Below are positions 17,780-26,278 of a stretch of DNA of 64,000 bases, in pieces. A model generated the notes under the pieces. It saw only the letters and a program-made list of their open reading frames with translations. It did not search any database and was not told where the DNA came from. The DNA is from Calothrix sp. HK-06. GTDB taxonomy: Bacteria > Cyanobacteriota > Cyanobacteriia > Cyanobacteriales > Nostocaceae. The stretch lies in contig NZ_MRCD01000012.1 of NCBI RefSeq assembly GCF_001904745.1, forward strand, positions 1 to 64,000, read 5' to 3'. Both the position numbers and the translations under genes were made by a program. Positions within the stretch are counted from its first letter, which is position 1. Every line of letters begins with the position of its first letter.

Positions 17780-18376
17780 CTATCTTAAACAAGCTTTAAC
17801 ACCATTCTTACCTTGCTGCGAAGACTGCATACCCAAAACAACAGCTTTTACACGTTGTTGCGGTGTTCCGTGGTGCTGTGGGTTGTGCCAATTATAATCA
17901 CCAATGCGGTATGCAAATGAAGCTATTTCTTGAATATCTCTATTATCAAACTGAATATTTGGAATTAACCCAATATAAACACCTGCCAAACAATCTGCTT
18001 GTAATTCTGAAATAGGTGTAATCCGAGGTTGAAACCCATACGCGGTTTGCATTGCATGAGCATATTCGTGTGCGACAATATAACCTAAAGCAGCATCTCC
18101 ATGTTGATAAGCCATACGTATGTGCTGCCTGGTTATATACACAGTGTGATTACGAACACAGTAATGACTACCGTAAATTCTACCGCAACCTCCCCTGGCG
18201 CCGTTCGGAACATCCCAAATTAATTTTGGTGTAGCTTGATAACCATGAAGTTGCTGGATACCAGAATATATACCTTGAACAACCGTCCCAGGTTTCCATT
18301 CTGCTTTCACTGGTAACGAAACGAATAAGTAGCCAATGCCAACAATAATATTTGTGAGTACTTTATTTATTTTCAT
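17780..18376 (-). CDS. Exported neutral zinc metallopeptidase (YpfJ-like)
   Basis: The 198-residue protein starts with a signal peptide (NKVLTNIIVGIGYLFVSLPV, cleavage near VKA). It contains the zinc site VAHEYAHAMQ (HExxH) with a downstream ELQADCLAG motif that supplies the third ligand, which is characteristic of the putative neutral zinc metallopeptidase family. Cysteines in GGCGRIYGSHYC may form a disulfide. It probably acts in the periplasm; the substrate is unknown. Confidence 0.85.
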   Translation of the reverse strand: MKINKVLTNIIVGIGYLFVSLPVKAEWKPGTVVQGIYSGIQQLHGYQATPKLIWDVPNGARGGCGRIYGSHYCVRNHTVYITRQHIRMAYQHGDAALGYIVAHEYAHAMQTAYGFQPRITPISELQADCLAGVYIGLIPNIQFDNRDIQEIASFAYRIGDYNWHNPQHHGTPQQRVKAVVLGMQSSQQGKNGVKACLR

Positions 18377-18567
18377 ACAAAGTTAAATCTAGGCGACTAA
18401 ATTATCAAGCCAATTTGTACTATAAAACCTAAAGTTAGGCTGTTTGAGTGCGTTCAGGTTATTTTCATGTTTGAAGAATCTATCTAAACATCACGCACAA
18501 AGACGTTATAAATATATACAATACTAGAAAGGAATATCTCAGTAGTGCAGTACAACTTACTATATAA

Positions 18568-18574
18568 AAGGAGG
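18568..18574 (+). promoter_or_regulatory. Strong ribosome-binding site fixing a TTG start
   Basis: AAGGAGG lies 11 bases before the TTG at 18586. No ATG or GTG in that frame lies closer, so it settles the start of the large helicase gene. Confidence 0.75.
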
Positions 18575-18585
18575 GTGTATCAATT

Positions 18586-21500
18586 TTGGACGCTCTATTG
18601 TCATGGCAACTTATTTATCATTTGTCTGGACTAACACTTCTGGGTATAACTGACCAAGAACCATTAGGTACTTTACCAGTAGCAATACGCACTGCTGTCC
18701 TTAAAACTGTTAAGCAAATACAACCCGATGCAATTGAGTTGATATTGAATCAAAAATCTCCTCTTAATTATACAGACGCTCAATATAACTATGAGTATGT
18801 CAATAGTTGGAGTTATAAAAATTACTCGCACCCCGCTAATATAGTGAAATTTCTAGAAGAATTTCCAGAGCGATTTCCCACTTATCAAAAAGTTGCTCTG
18901 AGATTATTGCTGCAAGCTTACCAGAAGCAATGTCGACTTGTAGTAGTTGATTATCAGCCAAGTGTAGCAGCTTTTGCTGTTGCTTTGATTGATGCAGTAG
19001 CATTGGTTGAGCGGGTATCTGAACTATATAATTTAAATATCAACCTCCCTGAGATAGATATTTATTTTGTTGGTCAAACTGATGCTGAAGGGGTGATGCG
19101 TTTATTGCATCATTATCGAGGTGTTGAATTTGAGGCGCCGACTAATTTTGTAGACTTTGCTAAAATACCTATACGGTTACATAAAACAGCGAATTTACCA
19201 GATAAAGTTGATTTTATATCGGCTGCTGAATCTTTAACGAGTAATTTACCTAGAAATGCTTGTATATTCAGAGATTTAGAGGATTTTGCTGCTGGTTTTG
19301 CGACAATAATTGGTAGTACACCACCAATAAATCAAAATCCCGTATCATTTCAAAGACCGACATTAGACTATTTTGCTCGTCGTTATTTTTCAGTTCCAGA
19401 GCTAAAGCTTGAACAAGTAAAACTAATACACAAAGCATTATCCCAAGAATCAAGTTTAGGACTTTTACCTACTGGTTTCGGAAAGTCTTTGATATTTCAA
19501 CTTTACTCTTTACTAATTCCACGTGCAATATTAGTAATTAGTCCTTTGCGTGCGTTAATTCGCGACCAAGTTTATAATTTACAGCGTCTTGGTTTGACGT
19601 GTGTTGAGTCAATTGTTTTTGGAGACACAGAAGCGCAAAGAAGGAAGAAACTCAAAGATTTTAAATCTGGTCGTTACCGATTATTATATATCTCTCCTGA
19701 ACGCTTACAAACTAAAGAATTTTATGATGAACTCAAAACCACAATGCAACAGGCGCCTGTAGGTGCTTTAATAATAGACGAAGCTCACTGCGTTTCTGAG
19801 TGGGGACATGATTTTAGACCAGCGTATCTACAAATAGGACGTTTACAGCAAGTTTTAGAAGAAGTCTCTGGAACATTAGTACCAATAATTGCTCTTACAG
19901 CAACAGCTTCTCCACAAGTCCGTGAAGATATTATACGGGTGCTTAATCTTAAAACAGAAAATATACAACAGGGAAGTAGTGACCGTCCAGAACTAAGTTT
20001 ATCAGTACATGTTGTCGAAGAACCAGAGCAAAAACCCTCATATCTTGCACGCTTAGTTCAAGAAATTATTCCGCAAGTACTTAATATTTCTACAAAAGAT
20101 ATTATCTCAAACCAATCATCTTCAAGGTTTACAAATGCAGGAGTAATTTTTGCTGTATATGCCAATGCTCACGGACGTAGCACTATCGGTGAAGGTGTAC
20201 AATACATCACCTACAAACTTAAACAACATTTAAATCTTAATGATAAGATTGTACAGGTACATGCGGGCAGCGCTCCTGATTATTGTCCACAATGTCAATC
20301 AACTGTAATTCAAGACGAGAAAAATGGTATTCGTCGCTGTCTTGAATGTAATTTTAGTTTTTCTAAAAAACAAGGTAAGAAAATATCTGACTGGGATAAA
20401 CTGATTCAAACACGTCAAAAATGTTTTCAAAACAACGAATTTCCATTAATGGTAGCAACAAAAGGCTATGGAATGGGAATTGATAAGCGTAATATTCGCT
20501 TTATCATTCATCATAGTCTTTCTAGTAGCCTTGAAGCATATTACCAAGAAGCGGGACGTGCGGGTCGTGATAAACAGCACGCTCATGTTGCTTTAATGTA
20601 TCATCCACCACATGCAACATGCCAAAAAGAATATTTAGATAAGGGTATTGCCGTTCAACCTCCTTGCGTTTCCAATAAAAAATATTATAGTTTTTGGGAA
20701 TGTCCTTATTTTGATAAACATTTATGTGATTATGGGCATCAAGCTAGATTTATTCGTAGTCATTATGAAGGTTTAGAAAAAGATATTAGTTTTGTAGAAG
20801 ATATATATCAAAAGCTAGTAGCAGAAGAAACTATAGTAGAAACCAAAGACGATAAAAACAGACAAATTCAAATAGCACTTTATAGACTTCAGCAACTAAG
20901 TATAGTCAAAGACTTTTCGTTAAAATATCGCTCTATTGTCAAAATTGAGTATCAAGTAGATTACAACCAAGATTGGACAATTAAAGGGGTAGAAGAATGT
21001 TTATATAATTTTTTAATCAAAAGAGACGTAGATAAAGAATACGCAAAAGCTCAAATTAACGAAGCTTTCTCATTTTTTGTAGATAAAAATCTACAAGACG
21101 TAAGTGAGCAACTTTTAAGAGCTAGTTTAGAAATTATTTTAGGACGAATTTATGAAACTATTCCTCGGATGCGTTATCAAATGCTATTTAATCAGTTAGA
21201 ATACGCAAACAGCCATAAAGAAAATATTTGTCGTCGCATTGTGATGAGAAGTATTTTTGATTCGGTCGAAAATCTCGTAAATAAGAATTACAAATGTGGT
21301 TTTTGTGATGTTTGTAATCCTAGTTTAAAGTTTGAAACAGATACGGCAAATATTTTACTAGAAGAAGCTAAAGTTGATGATATTAGTAGACAAATTAATA
21401 AGATATTAGAAGAATTTGATAGACACAATATTATTGAAGTTTTGAATAGAACTATTGAAAGTGGCGCCGTTGCTGGACTATTTGCGCGCGTGACCAATGT

Positions 21501-21903
21501 ATTAGAGCGCTCCCCTACTAACTTATCAGCACTTTACCTAGCAGGAGCTTTAGCTCGACAACGCCCAGGTCGGGAAACAATAGCTTTTGATTATTTAAAG
21601 TTTGGATTTAATGAAGGAATAAAACAAGGTTCATCTAACCATAATCTTTTGATGTTTTATGAAGAAGCTGCCTTAATATATCCAGAACCAGCTTTAGAAT
21701 GGCTAATTCAACCTGGTGGACGCTGGGATAACAAAGAAGGATTCAGCTTTTTACTCCAAGAAGCAAAAATTAAATTTGGTATCGACTCCGTACAATACCG
21801 TATATTAATGGTATTATGGCAAGTTAGAAAGTTGAATGAAATTAATTACCAAGTTGCCCTATTAAAGCCAAAACTGAGCAATATCAGGAAAAAATTTGCA
21901 TAA
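18586..21903 (+). CDS. Large RecQ-like helicase with unique N- and C-terminal extensions
   Basis: The 1105-residue protein starts at TTG 18586 behind a strong Shine-Dalgarno. Residues 1-270 are an uncharacterised domain. The helicase core has Walker A LPTGFGKS (about 297-304), LLYISPERL, DEAH in IIDEAHCVSEWGHDFRPAY (about 397-400), LTATASPQVRED and motif VI YYQEAGRAGRD (about 655). Between the two RecA folds a zinc ribbon (YCPQC...RCLEC, about 566-588) is inserted. A RecQ-type zinc domain follows (CRR...CGFCDVC, about 882-910), then about 190 helical residues of unknown function. It differs from the ordinary RecQ at 260-1723 and heads a three-gene block, a layout reminiscent of defence or repair modules. 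That function is inference. Confidence 0.88.
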   Translation: MDALLSWQLIYHLSGLTLLGITDQEPLGTLPVAIRTAVLKTVKQIQPDAIELILNQKSPLNYTDAQYNYEYVNSWSYKNYSHPANIVKFLEEFPERFPTYQKVALRLLLQAYQKQCRLVVVDYQPSVAAFAVALIDAVALVERVSELYNLNINLPEIDIYFVGQTDAEGVMRLLHHYRGVEFEAPTNFVDFAKIPIRLHKTANLPDKVDFISAAESLTSNLPRNACIFRDLEDFAAGFATIIGSTPPINQNPVSFQRPTLDYFARRYFSVPELKLEQVKLIHKALSQESSLGLLPTGFGKSLIFQLYSLLIPRAILVISPLRALIRDQVYNLQRLGLTCVESIVFGDTEAQRRKKLKDFKSGRYRLLYISPERLQTKEFYDELKTTMQQAPVGALIIDEAHCVSEWGHDFRPAYLQIGRLQQVLEEVSGTLVPIIALTATASPQVREDIIRVLNLKTENIQQGSSDRPELSLSVHVVEEPEQKPSYLARLVQEIIPQVLNISTKDIISNQSSSRFTNAGVIFAVYANAHGRSTIGEGVQYITYKLKQHLNLNDKIVQVHAGSAPDYCPQCQSTVIQDEKNGIRRCLECNFSFSKKQGKKISDWDKLIQTRQKCFQNNEFPLMVATKGYGMGIDKRNIRFIIHHSLSSSLEAYYQEAGRAGRDKQHAHVALMYHPPHATCQKEYLDKGIAVQPPCVSNKKYYSFWECPYFDKHLCDYGHQARFIRSHYEGLEKDISFVEDIYQKLVAEETIVETKDDKNRQIQIALYRLQQLSIVKDFSLKYRSIVKIEYQVDYNQDWTIKGVEECLYNFLIKRDVDKEYAKAQINEAFSFFVDKNLQDVSEQLLRASLEIILGRIYETIPRMRYQMLFNQLEYANSHKENICRRIVMRSIFDSVENLVNKNYKCGFCDVCNPSLKFETDTANILLEEAKVDDISRQINKILEEFDRHNIIEVLNRTIESGAVAGLFARVTNVLERSPTNLSALYLAGALARQRPGRETIAFDYLKFGFNEGIKQGSSNHNLLMFYEEAALIYPEPALEWLIQPGGRWDNKEGFSFLLQEAKIKFGIDSVQYRILMVLWQVRKLNEINYQVALLKPKLSNIRKKFA

Positions 21904-21933
21904 CATAGTTTAATTTTGCTAGAGGATAAGGAC

Positions 21934-22854
21934 ATGACAGATTTCTTAAAAAGTTTAGAGCAAGAGTTAGCTAGCTACCGCGTTAAATTTAAAGAATCAT
22001 CGGAGGCTTTGAACGATTTAGCTAAAATTCAAACTGATTTTGAAGGATTATCACAAAAGTATAAAGAAATACAAACGGAGCATAAAAAACTGAGTGAATT
22101 TGTTGAACAATCACGCGCAACTGCAATAGAATTACAAGACCAATCAAAAGATGCAATCAAACAAGTAAATTTGGCGAATGAGCATATTCACGAAGAATTT
22201 ACAAATTTACAACATGAAATTGTAGAAAACTTTACTCAATTCCAAAAAGAATTAAACCAGCAGTTTAAGAAGTCTGAGTATGAATTACGCCAAGTGTCAG
22301 TAGACATAAAAAACGAATCGGAAACCGCAGTTAAACAAGTAACCCATAGTAACGAAGCTGTTCAACAAGAATTTATAGCTTTAAAGCATGAAATACTAGA
22401 GAACTTTACTCAATTCCAAACAGAATTGAATCGGCATGTTGAAAATTTAAGTAACCAATCGCATCAAAATATAATAAACATTGAAAACGATGTTAAAACT
22501 GAATCAAAACGCTATCAAGAAGAACTCGAAGCCAAACTTGAGGAGCGTTTAGAAGATGTGACTAATAGCCAAAAACAAATACAGCAATCTTTAAACCGTC
22601 TTGAATCAGAGCTTAATAATACAAAAGCTTCAATCAATGAAGTAAAACAAAATACAGTGTTGCAACTAGAACACCTTCCAAACCGTCTTGCCACAATAGA
22701 TGAGTATCAGGCACAAACAAATCAAAAGTTACTTTTTATTGGTGTGGGAAGTTTACTTGCAATTTTATTAGCTTTTGTATCCTTATTTATGCCACAAAGG
22801 AATAATACAACATCTCCACAATCTCAATCTTTGCAACGGATAGAACGGATGTAA
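21934..22854 (+). CDS. Coiled-coil protein with C-terminal membrane anchor
   Basis: ATG 21934 follows AGAGGATAAGG and begins MTDFLKSLEQELASY, 30 bases after the helicase stop. About 250 residues are almost wholly heptad coiled coil, with an internal duplication (EEFTNLQHEIVENFTQFQKE and QEFIALKHEILENFTQFQTE). One hydrophobic helix, LLFIGVGSLLAILLAFVSLF, sits near the C-terminus, so the protein is tail-anchored with its coil in the cytoplasm. The last residues QRIERM and the TAA stop are encoded by a CGGATG repeat arm (22832-22860), so the original C-terminus may have been replaced. The family is unknown; the role may be to hold the helicase at a membrane. Confidence 0.75.
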   Translation: MTDFLKSLEQELASYRVKFKESSEALNDLAKIQTDFEGLSQKYKEIQTEHKKLSEFVEQSRATAIELQDQSKDAIKQVNLANEHIHEEFTNLQHEIVENFTQFQKELNQQFKKSEYELRQVSVDIKNESETAVKQVTHSNEAVQQEFIALKHEILENFTQFQTELNRHVENLSNQSHQNIINIENDVKTESKRYQEELEAKLEERLEDVTNSQKQIQQSLNRLESELNNTKASINEVKQNTVLQLEHLPNRLATIDEYQAQTNQKLLFIGVGSLLAILLAFVSLFMPQRNNTTSPQSQSLQRIERM

Positions 22855-22860
22855 CGGATA
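22832..22860. repeat. CGGATG repeat arm overlapping a stop codon
   Basis: GCAACGGATAGAACGGATGT, followed by AACGGATA, is one arm of the CGGATG element family. The TAA stop of the coiled-coil gene (22852-22854) lies inside it. Confidence 0.75.
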
Positions 22861-22900
22861 AGTTGTTATTACAAACTTGCATATTAGAGGAGTTTTTTAG

Positions 22901-23145
22901 ATGATACAGCCATCTTCATTCATGGGTTCTGGCGTTCAGATGAGTCAGTTTGGAGATGCTTATATTTTTAAATTTACAGAAAATTTACAAGCACGTTTTG
23001 AAGTGCTTCTAAATAAAAATAAACTCGATGTCCTAACTCAAGAAGAAAGAGCAGAATTTGATGGTATTTCCGAACTATCGCGTATTTTAACCTTGATTAA
23101 TGCTCAACTAGCAGCACAAGCAAATTGGTGTCCTCTTGTAAGATA
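22901..23145 (+). CDS. Small conserved-looking protein, third gene of helicase block
   Basis: The ORF encodes 81 residues from ATG 22901, with a good ribosome-binding site (AGAGGAG, 22886-22892) 8 bases upstream, and lies 46 bases after the coiled-coil gene. The sequence LQARFEVLLNKNKLDVLTQEERAEFDGISELSRILTLINAQLAAQA is an amphipathic helical pattern I associate with small cyanobacterial proteins of unknown function. The final residues CPLVR and the stop come from the first unit of a 16-base tandem repeat, so the C-terminus may be altered. It might bind one of its two neighbours. Confidence 0.65.
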
Positions 23146-23182
23146 AACATCTTGTGAGATAAACATCTTGTGGGATGGGCAT
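23135..23182. repeat. Three 16-base tandem units at a gene end
   Basis: CTTGTAAGATAAACAT (23135-23150), CTTGTGAGATAAACAT (23151-23166) and CTTGTGGGATGGGCAT (23167-23182) run head to tail. The third is the start of a dispersed TGGGATGGGC...GCCCGTCCCA hairpin that ends about 23197. The stop codon of the 22901 gene lies in the first unit. Confidence 0.8.
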
Positions 23183-23199
23183 TCCTGCCCGTCCCATAC

Positions 23200-24849
23200 T
23201 TATTTCCTACTTCCAGCGCGCAATGTACTAAAAACAAGCCATAAACCTAATAAACTAGCAACAGCGAATAAAATATTATTCAGTAGTGATAGCTGTACGG
23301 TTTGTGCTTTGGTGGAAATAATTGCGGCGCCCATTATTAATGAACCTACGAGGATACTTAATGAGAGTCGATTGGCTGAATCGTCCATTGTGCGACGTAA
23401 GCCATCCAATCCACGTAGAGAGATATTCCACTGTAAGGTTTCTGATGTTACTCGGTCTAATAGTGATTCTATTTGACGCGGTGATTGGAGAGAGAGACTT
23501 TTTAGGTCAAGCGCTGTACGTAACAACGAACGGAATGGGCTGTCTCCTAGTAATTGGCGCCTAAATAAGTCTGTAAGTAACGGTTTTATTTCATCGAAAA
23601 AGTTGAGTTCTGGATTAAAGCCACGTGCAACACCTTCTAAGTTCGCGAGGGTTTTAGCGTATAAACCCATGTTCGTCGGTAAGCGAATTTTATTATTGCG
23701 CGCGACCTGGAGAATTTCGTAAATAATTTGTGAGAAGTTGATTTGAGCGACGTTTAGATTATGATACTTCCGCAACATTCGGTCGTAGTCACTTTCTAGC
23801 CGCGATAAAATTACTGGCTGAGTTGAGTCTGCTAGTTGTAATGTTAACTGCGCGCATCTTTGTGCATCTAAGTCAACTGTCGCAAGTAACATTTCTGTAA
23901 GAATTTGTTGAGTGCGAGGATCAAGGCGCCCAACCATGCCACAATCTAAAATAGCAACTCGACCATCTCGCAGATAAAACAAATTTCCAGGATGAGGATC
24001 AGCGTGAAAAAAGCCATCTATGTATAGCTGTTGAAAAAATGCCCGGAATAATAAAGTTGTTATTTCTTTACGTTCAACAGCAGGGTCTTTGCCGTTGTTA
24101 TAGTCGGTGCCAATTTTTGCACTGAGTATAGGAACTCCATCGAGCCATTCCATCACCATTAACTTGGGTGATGTCACATCCCAGTGAATCTCGGCAATTA
24201 CGAGTTTTGTAGGGTCGAACCACTTACTTTTTGACAAATTGCGACGTAGTTCGTCGGTAAAGCTAGCTTCGCGAGTAAAATCAAGTTCTGCTTCTAGAGC
24301 TTTACAAAATTCTTCTGCTATGGATTTGATTTCGTAGTTTTGTCCAAATTCTGTGCGTGCAACTAAATCGGCAATACCCTGTATTAAAGCGATATCTTGA
24401 GCGATAGTAATATCAATACCTGGGCGTTGAACTTTCATTGCCACTTCGCGACCATCAAGAAGAGTCGCACGGTGCGTTTGAGCAATTGAACCCGCAGCAA
24501 CTGGAACGGGGTTTATATATTTAAATGTCTCTTCAAGAGGACGTTTTAATTGCTTACGAATAAGTATTTCAATTTCTGACCAGGCAACTGGTGGAACTTC
24601 GTCTTGTAAAGTTGAGAGTTCTTCAATGTAAGAAGCGCCCAAAATGTCAGGACGAGTTGACATTAGCTGACCGAGTTTTACGTAAACCGGCCCCAGGTCT
24701 ACAAGAATTTTTTTTAATACGGCAGGTGTCGGAAGTTGCGGGTCTTCTGGTTTGCCGCCAGTTAGCAGGCGCCGCATGTAGTCCCAACCATTACGGAGGA
24801 GAACTTCGACTATTTCGCGTTGACGAGGAACGGTTTGCGTAATAAACAT
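23200..24849 (-). CDS. ABC1/UbiB family atypical protein kinase
   Basis: This 549-residue member of the UbiB/ABC1/AarF family has the diagnostic KxGQ motif (VYVKLGQLMSTRPDIL, about 56-71), the alanine-rich loop AAGSIAQTHRA, the ATP-site Lys in VAMKVQRPG, the catalytic HADPHPGNLF and the metal-binding LDCGMVG. Two hydrophobic segments near the C-terminus (LSILVGSLIMGAAIIS and NNILFAVASLLGLWLVFS) anchor it to a membrane. Relatives in cyanobacteria and chloroplasts support quinone and prenyl-lipid metabolism. A second paralogue lies at 42682-44364. The start ATG 24849 is followed upstream by GTTAGGAGTTAG repeats. Confidence 0.92.
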   Translation of the reverse strand: MFITQTVPRQREIVEVLLRNGWDYMRRLLTGGKPEDPQLPTPAVLKKILVDLGPVYVKLGQLMSTRPDILGASYIEELSTLQDEVPPVAWSEIEILIRKQLKRPLEETFKYINPVPVAAGSIAQTHRATLLDGREVAMKVQRPGIDITIAQDIALIQGIADLVARTEFGQNYEIKSIAEEFCKALEAELDFTREASFTDELRRNLSKSKWFDPTKLVIAEIHWDVTSPKLMVMEWLDGVPILSAKIGTDYNNGKDPAVERKEITTLLFRAFFQQLYIDGFFHADPHPGNLFYLRDGRVAILDCGMVGRLDPRTQQILTEMLLATVDLDAQRCAQLTLQLADSTQPVILSRLESDYDRMLRKYHNLNVAQINFSQIIYEILQVARNNKIRLPTNMGLYAKTLANLEGVARGFNPELNFFDEIKPLLTDLFRRQLLGDSPFRSLLRTALDLKSLSLQSPRQIESLLDRVTSETLQWNISLRGLDGLRRTMDDSANRLSLSILVGSLIMGAAIISTKAQTVQLSLLNNILFAVASLLGLWLVFSTLRAGSRK

Positions 24850-24854
24850 AAATA

Positions 24855-25043
24855 GAAGAGTTAGGAGTTAGTAGTTAGGAGTTAATAGTTAGGAGTTAGG
24901 TTTTTACTTCTTAATCCGAACTTTCACTCTTGAGATAGTTAAGTTATACTAAAAAAAGGTACATTCTACCTCTGTCAAGAGTTTCATTCATTACACCCAC
25001 GTTAATTAATTAACTCATAACTTATAACTAATAACTCCTAACT
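24855..25043. repeat. TTAGGAGTTA / TAACTCCTAA repeat arms
   Basis: Imperfect tandem copies of AGTTAGGAGTTA (24858-24901) and the complementary TAACTCATAAC...TAACTCCTAACTA (25011-25043) flank an AT-rich centre. A related tract, AACTCATAACTCCTAACTCC, is at 16338-16357. Confidence 0.65.
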
Positions 25044-25045
25044 AT

Positions 25046-26110
25046 CTAAAGTAACTCTTTAAATTTGGAATTGCTTTTCAATGTTTTGAGGACTTCTTTA
25101 ATTTCTTGAGTACGGTCTTTTTTGACAATAAGGGTAGCATTTCCATCACGTACTATAACTACATCCTCAAGTCCTATTGTAACAATTACATCATCCGGAT
25201 TCGATGCATAAACAACGGCGCCTTTTGTATCTAATCCTACATGAGTAGCCAGTTCAACATTCTTATTATCTTCTTTTTTAAGAAGCCGTTCGATAGCATT
25301 CCAGTCACCAAGGTCATCCCAACCAAATTCTACGGGTAATACATATGCTAGACCTGTCTTTTCCATCAAAGCGTAGTCTATACTCTTTTTAGGCAGTTCG
25401 GGGTAGACATCTGTCCCATTTTTTTCTAACGGTTCGATAATTTCGGGAGCATACGCACGTAGTTCTTTAAGGACAACACCAGCCCTAAAAATAAACATGC
25501 CACTGTTCCAACTAAAACGACCCGTAGATAAAAATGTTTCAGCAGTTTCACGATTAGGCTTTTCAGTAAAGCGGTTAACATGATAAGCTGGCAAGTCATC
25601 AAAGATACCACTTTTTTCGCCTTGTTCAATGTATCCATAACCAGTTGAGGGAAACGTAGGCTTGATCCCCAACGTCACAATCGCATCTGTGGTTGCTGCT
25701 AGTTGAGAAGCTGCACTTATAGTGTCCACAAACACTGATTGGTCAGCAATCCAGTGGTCTGCTGGAAAAAAGCCAATTATTGCGTCCGGACCGTAGCGAC
25801 GAGCTATTTCTAAACTAGTCCATGCAACTGCCGCTGCTGTGTCTCTTCCCTCTGGTTCAACAAGTAAATTATCGGATGGTAGTTCTGTTAACTGGTCGCG
25901 AACACCCTGCGCGATCAAACTAGAAGTAATAACCCACAAGTTTTCCCAACCTGAAGCTAAACTAAGCAGTCGGTCGGCAGTAGCTTGTAAAAGACTTCGG
26001 TCAGTACCATCGAGACACAAAAATTGCTTTGGTCGGTTGAGACGACTCAGGGGCCAAAAACGCTCACCTTTACCACCAGCAAGGATTACAGGAAAAAATG
26101 CGTACTTCAT
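25046..26110 (-). CDS. Mannose-1-phosphate guanylyltransferase
   Basis: This enzyme makes GDP-mannose from GTP and mannose 1-phosphate, feeding exopolysaccharide, LPS and glycan synthesis in the cytoplasm. The 354-residue chain has the nucleotide-binding LAGGKGERFWPLSRLNRPKQ, with the pyrophosphorylase motif, then FFPADHW and FTEKPNRETAETFL. The later NSGMFIFRAG and EFGWDDLGDWNAIERL motifs are also present. It lacks the C-terminal isomerase domain of bifunctional ManC/AlgA. It is divergent from the LCP gene at 26279, which suits a shared role in surface polysaccharide. Confidence 0.92.
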   Translation of the reverse strand: MKYAFFPVILAGGKGERFWPLSRLNRPKQFLCLDGTDRSLLQATADRLLSLASGWENLWVITSSLIAQGVRDQLTELPSDNLLVEPEGRDTAAAVAWTSLEIARRYGPDAIIGFFPADHWIADQSVFVDTISAASQLAATTDAIVTLGIKPTFPSTGYGYIEQGEKSGIFDDLPAYHVNRFTEKPNRETAETFLSTGRFSWNSGMFIFRAGVVLKELRAYAPEIIEPLEKNGTDVYPELPKKSIDYALMEKTGLAYVLPVEFGWDDLGDWNAIERLLKKEDNKNVELATHVGLDTKGAVVYASNPDDVIVTIGLEDVVIVRDGNATLIVKKDRTQEIKEVLKTLKSNSKFKELL

Positions 26111-26266
26111 AATTATTCAGAAAACCTAAATTTAAAACATTACAAGTGTGTACTGGAAGCCCGGACACTGGCAAGTTTGAAAGCTTGCATTAACATAGCC
26201 TTAAGGGAGTGGCCACAGAAGCAAGCTGGGGTTTTTCCCATCTTGAGTAAATGGCGTTGGTTGAGT

Positions 26267-26272
26267 GGGGAG
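26267..26272 (+). promoter_or_regulatory. Ribosome-binding site supporting a GTG start
   Basis: GGGGAG ends 6 bases before GTG 26279 and supports it as the start of the LCP gene rather than the upstream ATG at 26024, which lies inside the divergent neighbour. Confidence 0.55.
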
Positions 26273-26278
26273 ATATTT

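Noticed and set aside
18586-21903. DpdF of the 7-deazapurine DNA modification cluster
   Set aside because: The helicase resembles RecQ-like proteins broadly, but none of the other dpd genes (such as a DNA transglycosylase) is present in the window.
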